From the NCBI GenBank assembly GCA_900547005.1, contig URER01000027.1, forward strand, positions 1-33,545: a DNA stretch of 33,545 nucleotides. Direction: 5' to 3'. The stretch comes from an uncultured Prevotella sp. Lineage in GTDB: Bacteria; Bacteroidota; Bacteroidia; Bacteroidales; Bacteroidaceae. This document shows positions 7,859 to 15,452 of this stretch, piece by piece; position 1 is the stretch's first letter; each line of letters begins with the position of its first letter. The notes under the pieces were generated by a model. The model saw only the letters and a program-made list of their open reading frames with translations, ran no database searches and had not been told where the DNA came from. A program made the position numbers and the translations under genes.

Positions 7859-8115
7859 AAGACGGCAAGGAGCAGACTTACTACGTATATAACAACTGCA
7901 AGCATCAGGACGCTTACAACGAGACGGGTATGCAGGGCGTGAGCTACACCACGGGTGTGCCGGCCATGATAGGCGCGATGATGTTCTTCAAAGGTCTGTG
8001 GCGCAAGCCCGGAGTGTGGAATGTCGAGGACTTCGACCCGGATCCGTTCATGGAACAGCTCAACATCCAGGGCCTGCCGTGGCATGAGGAGTTCGGCGGG
8101 AACTTGGAAGTGTAA
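7840..8115 (+). pseudogene. Out-of-frame C-terminal part of the carboxynorspermidine dehydrogenase
   Basis: This stretch reads CRIRGVKDGKEQTYYVYNNC, then SYTTGVPAMIGAMMFFKG and finally LPWHEEFGGNLEV before the stop. It is the conserved C-terminal end of the dehydrogenase encoded from 6869. On its own it could start at the GTG at 7855, giving 86 residues, but that GTG is an internal codon of the ancestral gene. The fragment lacks the NAD(P)-binding domain. Its frame is fully open and its codons look conserved, so the break is recent or artefactual. Confidence 0.8.
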
Positions 8116-8120
8116 TTTTA

Positions 8121-8309
8121 AGAGGTAAGAGGTAAGGAGTGAGAGGTAAGAGATCACCATAGTCTTTAAGGGCCTACCAATTACCAAACAAGCAAAAAAA
8201 GATAATAACAAAAAAAGAATATATAAACAACGGTAAGAAACGGAACCAAGAGGATTAAAACAAGGAGCTAAGGCATTCTCGTACCTCTCACCCCTTACCT
8301 CTTACCTCT
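8121..8309. repeat. Foldback element: 33-bp inverted repeats of heptamers upstream of recA
   Basis: The left arm (8121-8153) is built of heptamers AGAGGTA, AGAGGTA, AGGAGTG, AGAGGTA, then AGAGA. The right arm (8277-8309) is its reverse complement with 31 of 33 positions matching. The 123-bp centre is A-rich and codes for nothing visible. The whole 189 bp sits between the broken dehydrogenase and recA and resembles a MITE-like or foldback element. I could not see a clear target-site duplication. The arms and period are directly visible; mobility is inference. Confidence 0.7.
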
Positions 8310-8323
8310 AAAACAGACAAACA

Positions 8324-9346
8324 ATGGCAAAGAAAGAAGAAGAGGCATTGAGCCCGCAGGAAGGCAAACTGAAAGCCTTGCAGGCCGCAATGGCAAAGAT
8401 AGAAAAGGACTTCGGCAAAGGCTCGATAATGAAACTCGGCGAAGAACAGATAGAGAACATCGAGGTGATACCTACGGGCAGCATCGGATTGGACGTTGCA
8501 TTAGGCGTAGGCGGCTACCCGCGCGGACGAATAATAGAGATTTACGGCCCGGAAAGCTCGGGTAAGACAACGCTCGCCATACACGCTATTGCCGAAGCTC
8601 AGAAGGCTGGCGGCATCGCAGCGTTTATCGACGCGGAACACGCTTTCGACCGTTTTTATGCAGCAAAGCTCGGCGTAGACGTTGACAATCTGTGGATTTC
8701 GCAGCCTGACAACGGTGAGCAGGCTCTTGAAATTGCCGACCAACTGATTCGTTCGAGCGCTATCGACATTATCGTCATCGACTCTGTGGCAGCCCTTACG
8801 CCGAAGAAGGAGATTGAAGGCGACATGGGTGACAACGCCGTGGGACTGCAGGCTCGCCTCATGAGTCAGGCCCTGCGCAAGCTGACATCAACGGTGAGCA
8901 AGACAAACACCACGTGTATCTTCATCAACCAGTTGCGCGAGAAAATCGGTGTGATGTTCGGCAACCCAGAAACGACAACGGGCGGTAACGCGTTGAAGTT
9001 CTACAGCAGCGTGCGCCTTGACATCCGCCGCGTAACATCCATCAAGGACGGCGACCAAGTTATTGGTAACCAAGTGCGCGTAAAAATCGTGAAGAACAAG
9101 GTTGCTCCGCCATTCCGCAAGGCCGAGTTCGAGATTACATTCGGTGAAGGCATCTCAAAGATAGGCGAGCTGTTAGACCTCGGTGTAGAATACGGCATTA
9201 TCCAGAAAAGCGGCTCATGGTTCTCTTACAAGAATTCGCGTCTGGCTCAGGGGCGAGATGCCACAAAGGCATTGCTCAAAGACAATCCCGAGTTGTGCGA
9301 AGAGCTTGAGATTCTCATCAAGCAGGCTATCGCCACAAAGGAATAA
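8324..9346 (+). CDS. recA: Recombinase RecA
   Basis: RecA forms ATP-dependent filaments on single-stranded DNA, performs strand exchange and activates LexA-type cleavage in the SOS response. The 340 residues include Walker A GPESSGKTT (75-83), Walker B IDIIVIDSVAAL, the L1/L2 regions around EGDMGDNAVGLQARLMSQAL and NQLREKIGVMFGNPETTTGG, and the polymerisation region near KLGEEQIENIEVIPTGS. The acidic C-terminal tail is short. The gene stands alone, preceded by the foldback element and followed by a strong terminator. I found no convincing -7/-33 promoter in the 200 bp upstream. Confidence 0.99.
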   Translation: MAKKEEEALSPQEGKLKALQAAMAKIEKDFGKGSIMKLGEEQIENIEVIPTGSIGLDVALGVGGYPRGRIIEIYGPESSGKTTLAIHAIAEAQKAGGIAAFIDAEHAFDRFYAAKLGVDVDNLWISQPDNGEQALEIADQLIRSSAIDIIVIDSVAALTPKKEIEGDMGDNAVGLQARLMSQALRKLTSTVSKTNTTCIFINQLREKIGVMFGNPETTTGGNALKFYSSVRLDIRRVTSIKDGDQVIGNQVRVKIVKNKVAPPFRKAEFEITFGEGISKIGELLDLGVEYGIIQKSGSWFSYKNSRLAQGRDATKALLKDNPELCEELEILIKQAIATKE

Positions 9347-9368
9347 GACGCATATCAAGCGTAACAAC

Positions 9369-9409
9369 AAACGGCTTCTATCGGAAATCACTCCATAGAA
9401 GCCGTTTTT
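9369..9409 (+). terminator. Rho-independent terminator of recA
   Basis: AAACGGCTTCTAT (9369-9381) pairs perfectly with ATAGAAGCCGTTT (9395-9407) around a 13-nt loop. The right arm runs into a T-run (9405-9409), 22 nt after the recA stop. Confidence 0.9.
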
Positions 9410-9538
9410 ATATTGCTGTACGGTAAGACTTTTGTGAACAAATACGAATCAGGGCTGACACTTCTCACGAGGTATTAGCCCCTTTGATTATTTTGTTTTT
9501 GCATTTAAACAATTATAGCATTCCTCTTGCAAAAGGAA

Positions 9539-11143
9539 TCAATAGTAACTATATATATAAGATGTGCCGTCTTCTGTTTCCTTTGCGATTGTTCCGTCTG
9601 CATTAAACTCATACAAATAGGTTGTCGTCTCGGTGCTTTCCACGGCTCCGTTCTTATATTTCGTCACGGTGATAGCATCGGGAAGAAGTCTTGAACAGTT
9701 CTTGCCGAACACTCCTGTGGCCTCATAATAGATAAGGTCGCCAACCAAAAAGACCTGACTGAGGCTTATCTGATTAGCCTTGTTCTCGATACCGCCATAC
9801 ATAGGGATGCCAATCTCCTGCGAATAGACTGTCCCGTCCGGACGATAAACGACCGACTCATAGTTGGCGATGTTGCCGTTAGTCCATTTTATCACCACTT
9901 CAACGGTACTGCTATGCACACCATTGGAATACCATTCCTGCGAGAAAGCAATGATATGACCATCGCTGTCATACTTCACAGTCTGCTCATAAGTACTCGT
10001 AGAAGATTTTCCCTTGAAGCCTGTAACATATCCATTGCTGCCATAGACGAAGTCTGAGGCTGTCGAGGAACTTTGACCAAATGCTATTGAGAACGGATTA
10101 TAACTGAAAATCACGTTGTTGTCATTGCCGTTGTAGCCCAAACGAGCCAACCGATCTTCGCTGTCATACTTAAACGCGACTTTATTACCTATGCCCTTCA
10201 GCAGTTTCGCTTCCGGTGTGGGTGGTGTATCCGGGTCTTCAATGCTCCCATTCTGATAAGGAACGGGAACAGTTAGGATTCTCACCATATCGTCGGCAAT
10301 CACGTATGACGGAGACGTTACGCCAATGTTCAATGATATTTTCGATACCGATGCGTTAACATAGAAAATCTTTACGGTGTAAGTCTGGGATGCGCCATTA
10401 TCAATATCGGTTATGGCATTATACGAATAATCATTTCCGTCGCCGGCTATGATATACGTATGCGAGAGCGTCGTGCCGTTTTGGTCGCGCGCTTCGGCGG
10501 GATCAAGAGCAAAATTCCTCAATACGACACCTGTATTGTTTGTGAGACGGAACGTAACATATACGTCTGTACCGTTCTGCCTGGTCTTCACAAGTTCGTA
10601 GTTCAGATTCAAGTCGTTGGTCTGAATGCCGTTGCTGAGGACACGATTGTCTGTGATACTTCGGGCACCCGTTGTAACATATTCATTAGGATCTATGTTC
10701 GCTTCATCCGCCCTGCACCTGAAACCGATATCCACAGTTCGTGCAGAATTGGAATCATCGAAATATCTTATCCTAAAACTTCCTGACAAAGTCCCGCCCT
10801 TGGCAAATGTAACCTCACGGCTGTAGCTGTACTCACCGTTTCCAAAACGGACATCCACATGGGAGTTTGTCTGTCCCTGACTGTCTTCTGCATCACCGGG
10901 ATCGATATTAAAGTTTTGAATGTCCTTTCCGCTCTTGTTCCTGATGGTGAAATCCATGATGAGCACAGAGCCTACACGCTCAACGCGGGTTACACTAAAG
11001 TCGAATGCTTTGCTGAACGCACGATGGCCGCTATCATCCAACTCGTCCTCTTCTGTGGTGCATGAGTTCAGCCCCAACAGAATAACTGTTCCGCATAGAA
11101 TGCCTATGCACTTTAAGAGTTTGTTAATACTAATTTTTTTCAT
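9539..11143 (-). CDS. Surface lipoprotein with two N-terminal beta-sandwich-like repeats
   Basis: The 534-residue protein begins with a lipoprotein signal whose lipobox LNSC places the acylated Cys at residue 28; acidic residues follow it (TTEEDELDD). Residues about 46-143 and 177-275 are copies of one domain. Compare FTIRNKSGKDIQNFNIDP with FRLTNNTGVVLRNFALDP, and GEYSYSREV with NDYSYNAIT. After a Pro-rich linker (PDTPPTPE, about 303-311), residues 318-534 contain YD-like strand repeats such as FKYDSEDRL, VKYDSDGHI and YEFNADGTI. These are like the Bacteroidetes DUF4595-type C-terminal region. Function is unknown; cell-surface binding is plausible. It is transcribed toward recA and stands alone. 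A consensus promoter lies about 375 nt upstream. Confidence 0.85.
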   Translation of the reverse strand: MKKISINKLLKCIGILCGTVILLGLNSCTTEEDELDDSGHRAFSKAFDFSVTRVERVGSVLIMDFTIRNKSGKDIQNFNIDPGDAEDSQGQTNSHVDVRFGNGEYSYSREVTFAKGGTLSGSFRIRYFDDSNSARTVDIGFRCRADEANIDPNEYVTTGARSITDNRVLSNGIQTNDLNLNYELVKTRQNGTDVYVTFRLTNNTGVVLRNFALDPAEARDQNGTTLSHTYIIAGDGNDYSYNAITDIDNGASQTYTVKIFYVNASVSKISLNIGVTSPSYVIADDMVRILTVPVPYQNGSIEDPDTPPTPEAKLLKGIGNKVAFKYDSEDRLARLGYNGNDNNVIFSYNPFSIAFGQSSSTASDFVYGSNGYVTGFKGKSSTSTYEQTVKYDSDGHIIAFSQEWYSNGVHSSTVEVVIKWTNGNIANYESVVYRPDGTVYSQEIGIPMYGGIENKANQISLSQVFLVGDLIYYEATGVFGKNCSRLLPDAITVTKYKNGAVESTETTTYLYEFNADGTIAKETEDGTSYIYSYY

Positions 11144-11523
11144 AATCTTGATTTTGTTATTAAATATTGTGTTTTAGTTCAGTTCATGAGAATTTCCTTT
11201 GACATCTGCGCTGCCAGATAGCAAAGAAGAAGTTTAGTAGAGATCTGACTGCGTAGGAAATAAAGAATGGCAGCAAACAGGATTTGGACGGACCGGATTT
11301 TGTGGATGGCAGGACACAAAAGCCCCTGCCGGACGGCTTGAACATCCATCCGACATACACTATGTAACAATCATACAGCCTTTTGCTTATGCGAAAACCA
11401 TTAGGGGGGGTAGAACGGCATACCCAAGCACACACGTTGCAGGTTTCATTCCACAACGGGCAAGAACATAGCTGTCATAAGTTCCGTTCATATAAACCAT
11501 TATTAAGATAATTTGTTTGATTA

Positions 11524-11555
11524 CAAAAATAAGCATAAAAAATCAAGCTGCCAAA
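11524..11555 (-). promoter_or_regulatory. Consensus promoter facing the lipoprotein gene
   Basis: On the minus strand TTTG (11552-11555) is followed after exactly 20 nt by TATTTTTG (11524-11531), a full match to TTTG-N19-21-TAnnTTTG. Transcription would start near 11520 and run through about 375 nt before the lipoprotein ATG at 11143. No other gene lies between them. Confidence 0.6.
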
Positions 11556-11677
11556 CATTTACGTAAAAAATCGCCGCTGCCGACTCTCGTCTGGGCGTCT
11601 GGTCGTCTGGGCTTTAGGATTCATCCGATAAATACAGGGGCAACCTATTTCGGTCGAATGCATAGTACTATGGCGCG

Positions 11678-11777
11678 ATACTCGAGTAATTTGGGCGCAG
11701 TACTCAAGTAATTCCGGCCTGATTACTCAAGTATTTTGGCTTCAGTACTGGAGTAATCCAGCCTTAAATACTCTGAG
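11678..11777. repeat. 22-bp-period palindromic repeat array (TACT type)
   Basis: Units start at 11678, 11700, 11722 and 11744, each 22 bp apart, with a partial fifth at 11766. The cores are ATACTCGAGTAAT, GTACTCAAGTAAT, TTACTCAAGTAT and GTACTGGAGTAAT, each nearly palindromic. Linkers resemble TTCCGGCCT and TCCAGCCTT. The period and linker match the GTAAC-type arrays but the core differs. The array ends 38 bp from the stop of the ribbon-helix-helix gene. Confidence 0.75.
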
Positions 11778-11814
11778 CATGACGTAAAGTGTGTGCAAAG
11801 GTGCGACATAATAT

Positions 11815-12048
11815 CTAATAAAAGACTTCCCCTGAGTTTATCGGGTGAGCCATGGCCTCATCGTCAGACTTAGGAGGCTTGCGCTTCTTAGGCAAACGTC
11901 CTGCCTTGCGCAACGCCTCAGCGATAATCCATTGAAGCTGTCCGTTGGTGGAGCGGAACTCGTCCGCAGCCCAGGCCTCAATGGCATTCATCGTATCCGA
12001 ATCAATACGCAAGATGAAACTCTTGTTCGTTGTCTCCTTCTTCGCCAT
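11815..12048 (-). CDS. Arc-like ribbon-helix-helix DNA-binding protein
   Basis: The 77 residues show the ribbon-helix-helix pattern. A short strand KSFILRIDSDT is followed by helix A (MNAIEAWAADEF), a turn (RSTNGQ), helix B (LQWIIAEALRKAG) and a basic Lys/Arg-Pro tail (LPKKRKPPK). It would bind DNA as a dimer through the strand. It lies 69 bp downstream of the SPFH gene on the same strand; this SPFH plus Arc-like pairing is one I recognise from other bacteria. A palindrome at the SPFH promoter is a natural candidate for its operator, which would make the pair self-regulated. That link is inference. Confidence 0.8.
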   Translation of the reverse strand: MAKKETTNKSFILRIDSDTMNAIEAWAADEFRSTNGQLQWIIAEALRKAGRLPKKRKPPKSDDEAMAHPINSGEVFY

Positions 12049-12117
12049 AGCTTAATGGTTAAATATTATGGTGCAGAAAACTCTTGGGATAAATAACACC
12101 GGTCTTAATATCATATA

Positions 12118-13086
12118 TTAATGGTTCAAAGTCCCGGCATTGACAACCGGCTGGGCCGAATCGTCACCACAAAGCACTACAAGGAGGTTGCTAACCATTG
12201 CGGCCTTCTTCTCCTCGTCAAGCTCCACCACATCCTCATCACTGAGTTTTTGCAGTGCCATCTTTACCATCGAAACGGCACCCTCGACAATCTTTTCGCG
12301 GGCAGAGATAATGGCTGAAGCCTGCTGACGACGCAGCATCACAGCGGCAATCTCAGGAGCGTATGCCAAATAGTTGATACGTGCCTCGACAACTTCGATA
12401 CCAGCCATAGCCAAACGCTCGTCGATGCGTTCCTCAAGCACCTTATTTATCTCGTCGCTACCATCGCGCAGGGTAATCTCGCTTGAATTGTTGTCCTCTA
12501 CATCGTAGGCATACTCGCCCGCAACCTGACGCAGAGCGGCGTCTGCCTGAATGCTCACGAAGCGGCCTAACGTGTTCATTATCTGAGCCGCCGATGTTAC
12601 GACATTCTGTCCGCTCTGTCCTTCGGCCATTGTCTGCGTGTCGATGTCGAAGATTGCCTTGTAGGTGTCCTTCAGTTTCCACACTAACACAAGGCCAATC
12701 ATTATCGGGTTTCCGGTCTTGTCGTTCACCTTGATAGGCTCGGCATCAAGGTTTCTGACACGCAGCGAGAGTTTCTTCGCCGTCATGAACGGGTTTATCC
12801 AATAGTAGCCCGACTCGGTGAATGTACCTCTATACTTTCCGAAGAAGAGCAGCACACGTGCCTGTCCCGGCTCTACAAGCATCAGACCGCAACAACTGAT
12901 AATGCCCAATACAAATATTATCAGACCGAGAGCTATCAGGGAAACGCCTAAGAATGTATTATCTTCCACTGCAACACATCCCCAAACAAAAACTCCTACA
13001 CCGCCCAAAATTCCAAGCAGCGAGACTATCAACATCTCAATGCCATTCAAAGTCTTGCCTGCATACTTAAATTCTTTATTCTCCAT
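12118..13086 (-). CDS. SPFH (Band 7 / stomatin-prohibitin) domain membrane protein
   Basis: The 322-residue protein has two N-terminal membrane helices (about 17-39 and 45-68). A Band 7 domain follows, starting at LMLVEPGQARVLLFFGKYRGT and containing GYYWINPF, LSLRVRNLDAEPIKVNDKTGNPI and VVWKL-like strands. The C-terminal region is a coiled-coil-prone helix with EVVEARINYLAYAPEIAAVMLRRQQASA near residue 235, typical of prokaryotic SPFH proteins. Such proteins form oligomeric scaffolds in membrane microdomains. The Arc-like gene follows. A TATATTTG -7 box and a 17-bp palindrome lie just upstream of the start. Confidence 0.9.
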   Translation of the reverse strand: MENKEFKYAGKTLNGIEMLIVSLLGILGGVGVFVWGCVAVEDNTFLGVSLIALGLIIFVLGIISCCGLMLVEPGQARVLLFFGKYRGTFTESGYYWINPFMTAKKLSLRVRNLDAEPIKVNDKTGNPIMIGLVLVWKLKDTYKAIFDIDTQTMAEGQSGQNVVTSAAQIMNTLGRFVSIQADAALRQVAGEYAYDVEDNNSSEITLRDGSDEINKVLEERIDERLAMAGIEVVEARINYLAYAPEIAAVMLRRQQASAIISAREKIVEGAVSMVKMALQKLSDEDVVELDEEKKAAMVSNLLVVLCGDDSAQPVVNAGTLNH

Positions 13087-13108
13087 ACTATGTAACTATT
13101 AATTATTT

Positions 13109-13134
13109 GATATCAATATGATATCGCAAATATA
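13109..13134 (-). promoter_or_regulatory. -7 box plus palindrome at the SPFH gene
   Basis: TATATTTG (13127-13134, minus strand) matches the -7 consensus. Immediately downstream lies GATATCA-ATA-TGATATC (13109-13125), with perfect 7-bp arms. It would cover the transcription start, an ideal place for a repressor. The ribbon-helix-helix protein encoded in the same unit is the obvious candidate. No TTTG was found at the -33 position. Confidence 0.5.
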
Positions 13135-13222
13135 TACATTTCTTCCTGTCTGGGAATAAAACGGGCGCATTATTTAACCGTGTTTAACGTAAATTTGCTA
13201 TACGGAAGATACAGGCTGATTG

Positions 13223-13265
13223 ATTACAAAGCACTTGTAATGCGATTACAGAGCCTTTGTAACAA
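13223..13265. repeat. Short 22-bp-period array (GTAAC type)
   Basis: One full unit (13237-13258, core GTAATGCGATTAC, linker AGAGCCTTT) is flanked by partial units ending ATTACAAAGCACTT and beginning GTAACAAAA. It is the same repeat family as at 3454-3578. It ends about 14 bp from the stop of the beta-barrel gene. Adjacent half-units can pair as small RNA hairpins in more than one register. Confidence 0.7.
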
Positions 13266-13278
13266 AAGCGAAAAGATT

Positions 13279-15384
13279 TCAGAAGCGGTTAAGCTCGTTC
13301 TGTCCGGCTCCTTTTCCCTTATATCGGTCGCGCGTAGTGTTGAAATTATATTGCAGGGTCAGCAGGAACGCACGGCTGGTGACATGGTTCGACTTGAAAA
13401 TAGTAACATCCTTGTTGTAGAAAGTGAAGTCCTTCATGTTCTTATTGAATATGTCATTGGCTTCGAGGGTAATGCTGAAACGGTTCTTCAAGAACGCCTT
13501 GTAGAGCTTGGCGTTTAGGTATGACGACGATGTCACCTTGGCATTATCACTATTTCCGGCACTCATCCACTGCATATCTACGTTCAGCCAGATGTCATAG
13601 GGCAGATGAATGGCGTTCTGTAACTGCACGAGTCCTATCGGATTGTCAAGGCTCTTTCGCCCGCCGTTATAGTCGATGGTCAGCCATTGCTTTATTATGC
13701 CCACGTTGACCTTGGGCTGCCAGATGCCAAACCGGAACTGTCCTCCCAAGAAAGCCACGAGTTGCTGCATCTTTGGGAAGTTGTCTTTCACGAGAAGCAC
13801 CACCTCGCCGTCATCGCCGTATGGTATAGTGGTATTGAGAATCGGGTCTTTCTTATAGCTGTAGGATATCTGAGTGAAGAAATGACTCCATGCAGCCGAC
13901 AACTGTACGTTGTGTATTTTCTCCGGCTTCAGATATGGATTGCCTCCCTCAAAGGTAAAACGGTTGATATAGTCAATTGTTCCGTCGAGGGAATTGTAGC
14001 TCGGTCGCTGAGTCTTGTGCGTGTAGCTAAGAGCCAGTTGCACCTTCTTTATCACGGCGGATAGGGAAAGCGAGGGGAACAGATTGTTATAGCTGCGGCT
14101 CATGTCGTCTCGTTTCTGCCCGTTCTCGAAATACTTGAAGGCGACGTGCTCATAGCGCAGACCGACTCCGACATTCCATATACCGAAGCGTTGGGCGAGC
14201 TGCACGAACTCGGCAATATTGCTCTCATCGACACGCGAGTCGGCACCAGTAAGCAGGGAGGCGTTTGTTGTATAGTCTGTGTCAAACCGCGACGATGTGT
14301 ATTCATTGCCAAACTCTACGCTGCCCTTCCATACAGGATAGCTGAACACGAGCTTTTCGGCAAACAACCGGCTGTGGTTCTGGGTGGAGGAAGCCACACG
14401 CGCATCATCAAAGTTACCGCTTGCCTCGTCATTCAGTTGGTCGGAGTTATCCTTCTGCCACATATAGTCCATGTTGAAATCTATGTCAAGTTTTCCGATG
14501 GTGCCGTTATAATACATATTGGCATGGTGTTTCGGCGTCACATTGCCCTTCTGATGTATGTCTACGGACAGTTCGTCGTAGAGCTTCCCGCCGGCAAGTA
14601 TTCTGCTGAATCCGTAGTTACGGGCATCGGTTTTCTTGAATCCGTTTGTATAGTACGCGCCAATGGAGTGGCTGGAATTGAACAGATAGGAGAAGCCCGC
14701 TTTGGCATAAAAGTCCTGAATCTTTGCTTTTCCGTTCTGGTCCATTATCTGATTCCAAAGAACGGAGGCCCGGGTCTGCATATCGATGGTGCTTGCATCC
14801 TCGTGTCTGCCGCCCATATAACCGAAGTTTCCGAACACTTCGAGTCCGCCGGTGCGGTATTTCAGATTCAGTTGATCCATAGTCCGGAAGTATTTCTGCA
14901 CCGCCCCCTGCACACGGACAAGTCCGCTTAACCCGTCACCTTGCGGTGCTTTCAGGGTGATGTTTATCACAGACTTTACCGTTGCGCTGTATTTTGCGCC
15001 AGGATTGGTCTGCACTTCAACGGTCTTAATATTAGCGGAACTGATTTGCGCCAGTTCCGACACATCCTGCAACAGCCTTCCGTTGACATATATAGCAGGA
15101 CTTCCCTTTCCAAAGACCTCGAAGTTGCCGTCGGAACCGAGTACCATAGGCACCTGTGTCAGCACATCGTTGGCTGTGCCTGCGTGTTCAAGCTGGGTGC
15201 CGGTAACGCGGGTCAGCATGGCATCGCCTTTAAGGGAGGTCACGCGCGGGTTGGCTTTCACCACCACTTCGCCGAGTGTGTAGGTTACGCTGTCTACTGG
15301 GACGGTACCTTTTTGTGCCGTCGCCGGTAAGACCGCTGCGATGGCGAGCAAGATAACTGTAATAGTTTTCATACGTTCTGTCAT
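13279..15384 (-). CDS. TonB-dependent receptor-like outer-membrane beta-barrel protein
   Basis: About 701 residues starting MTERMKTITVILLAIA; a second ATG at 15372 gives MKTITVILLAIAAVLPATAQ, a clean signal peptide. A plug-like domain follows: VDSVTYTLGEVVVKANP, then AMLTRVTGTQLEHAGTANDVL and SPAIYVNGRLL, with NIKTVEVQTNPGAKYSA before the barrel. The barrel has alternating aromatic strands and ends FLLTLQYNFNTTRDRYKG. It belongs to the OMP_b-brl_3 type lacking an N-terminal carboxypeptidase-like domain. The frame extends upstream to 15447 but that ATG precedes the candidate transcription start. It follows a TPR/LuxR-HTH regulator by 198 bp. The substrate is unknown; no SusD partner is present, which argues against a glycan-uptake pair. 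Confidence 0.87.
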   Translation of the reverse strand: MTERMKTITVILLAIAAVLPATAQKGTVPVDSVTYTLGEVVVKANPRVTSLKGDAMLTRVTGTQLEHAGTANDVLTQVPMVLGSDGNFEVFGKGSPAIYVNGRLLQDVSELAQISSANIKTVEVQTNPGAKYSATVKSVINITLKAPQGDGLSGLVRVQGAVQKYFRTMDQLNLKYRTGGLEVFGNFGYMGGRHEDASTIDMQTRASVLWNQIMDQNGKAKIQDFYAKAGFSYLFNSSHSIGAYYTNGFKKTDARNYGFSRILAGGKLYDELSVDIHQKGNVTPKHHANMYYNGTIGKLDIDFNMDYMWQKDNSDQLNDEASGNFDDARVASSTQNHSRLFAEKLVFSYPVWKGSVEFGNEYTSSRFDTDYTTNASLLTGADSRVDESNIAEFVQLAQRFGIWNVGVGLRYEHVAFKYFENGQKRDDMSRSYNNLFPSLSLSAVIKKVQLALSYTHKTQRPSYNSLDGTIDYINRFTFEGGNPYLKPEKIHNVQLSAAWSHFFTQISYSYKKDPILNTTIPYGDDGEVVLLVKDNFPKMQQLVAFLGGQFRFGIWQPKVNVGIIKQWLTIDYNGGRKSLDNPIGLVQLQNAIHLPYDIWLNVDMQWMSAGNSDNAKVTSSSYLNAKLYKAFLKNRFSITLEANDIFNKNMKDFTFYNKDVTIFKSNHVTSRAFLLTLQYNFNTTRDRYKGKGAGQNELNRF

Positions 15385-15444
15385 AATTATTTCTCTTAAA
15401 ATCAATGTATAACTCTGATGCGGAATATGGTTGTTCCGGCATTG

Positions 15445-15452
15445 CAAAGTTA
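15445..15452 (-). promoter_or_regulatory. -7 box for the beta-barrel gene
   Basis: TAACTTTG on the minus strand places the transcription start near 15440, about 55 nt before the ATG at 15384. A second -7-like match, TAGATTTG, lies at 15568-15575. Neither has a consensus -33 element. Confidence 0.45.

Larger units (their letters stand above)
11144..11814. other. 671-bp region without a convincing gene
   Basis: Between the lipoprotein start and the stop of the ribbon-helix-helix gene I see no credible coding region. The stretch holds a possible 375-nt leader of the lipoprotein mRNA, with a seven-G run at 11404-11410. It also holds a consensus minus-strand promoter (11524-11555), three tandem 8-mers based on CGTCTGGG (11588-11611) and the TACT-type 22-bp array (11678-11777). 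The hairpin GGCAGG/CCTGCC lies near 11308-11330. Confidence 0.6.

Noticed and set aside
7826..7860. Programmed ribosomal frameshift in the dehydrogenase
   Set aside because: There is no slippery heptamer, and eight surplus bases need more than a +1 or -1 slip to bypass the non-family residues. An insertion explains it better.
11184..11456. A 90-codon minus-strand frame in the long gene-free region
   Set aside because: No family features, Cys/Trp/Ser-rich and irregular, ending in the lipoprotein leader. It could be a small gene behind the 11524 promoter, but nothing beyond openness supports it.
15385..15447. Upstream ATG at 15447 as start of the beta-barrel protein
   Set aside because: It precedes the predicted transcription start near 15440, and the signal peptide begins only at 15384 or 15372.
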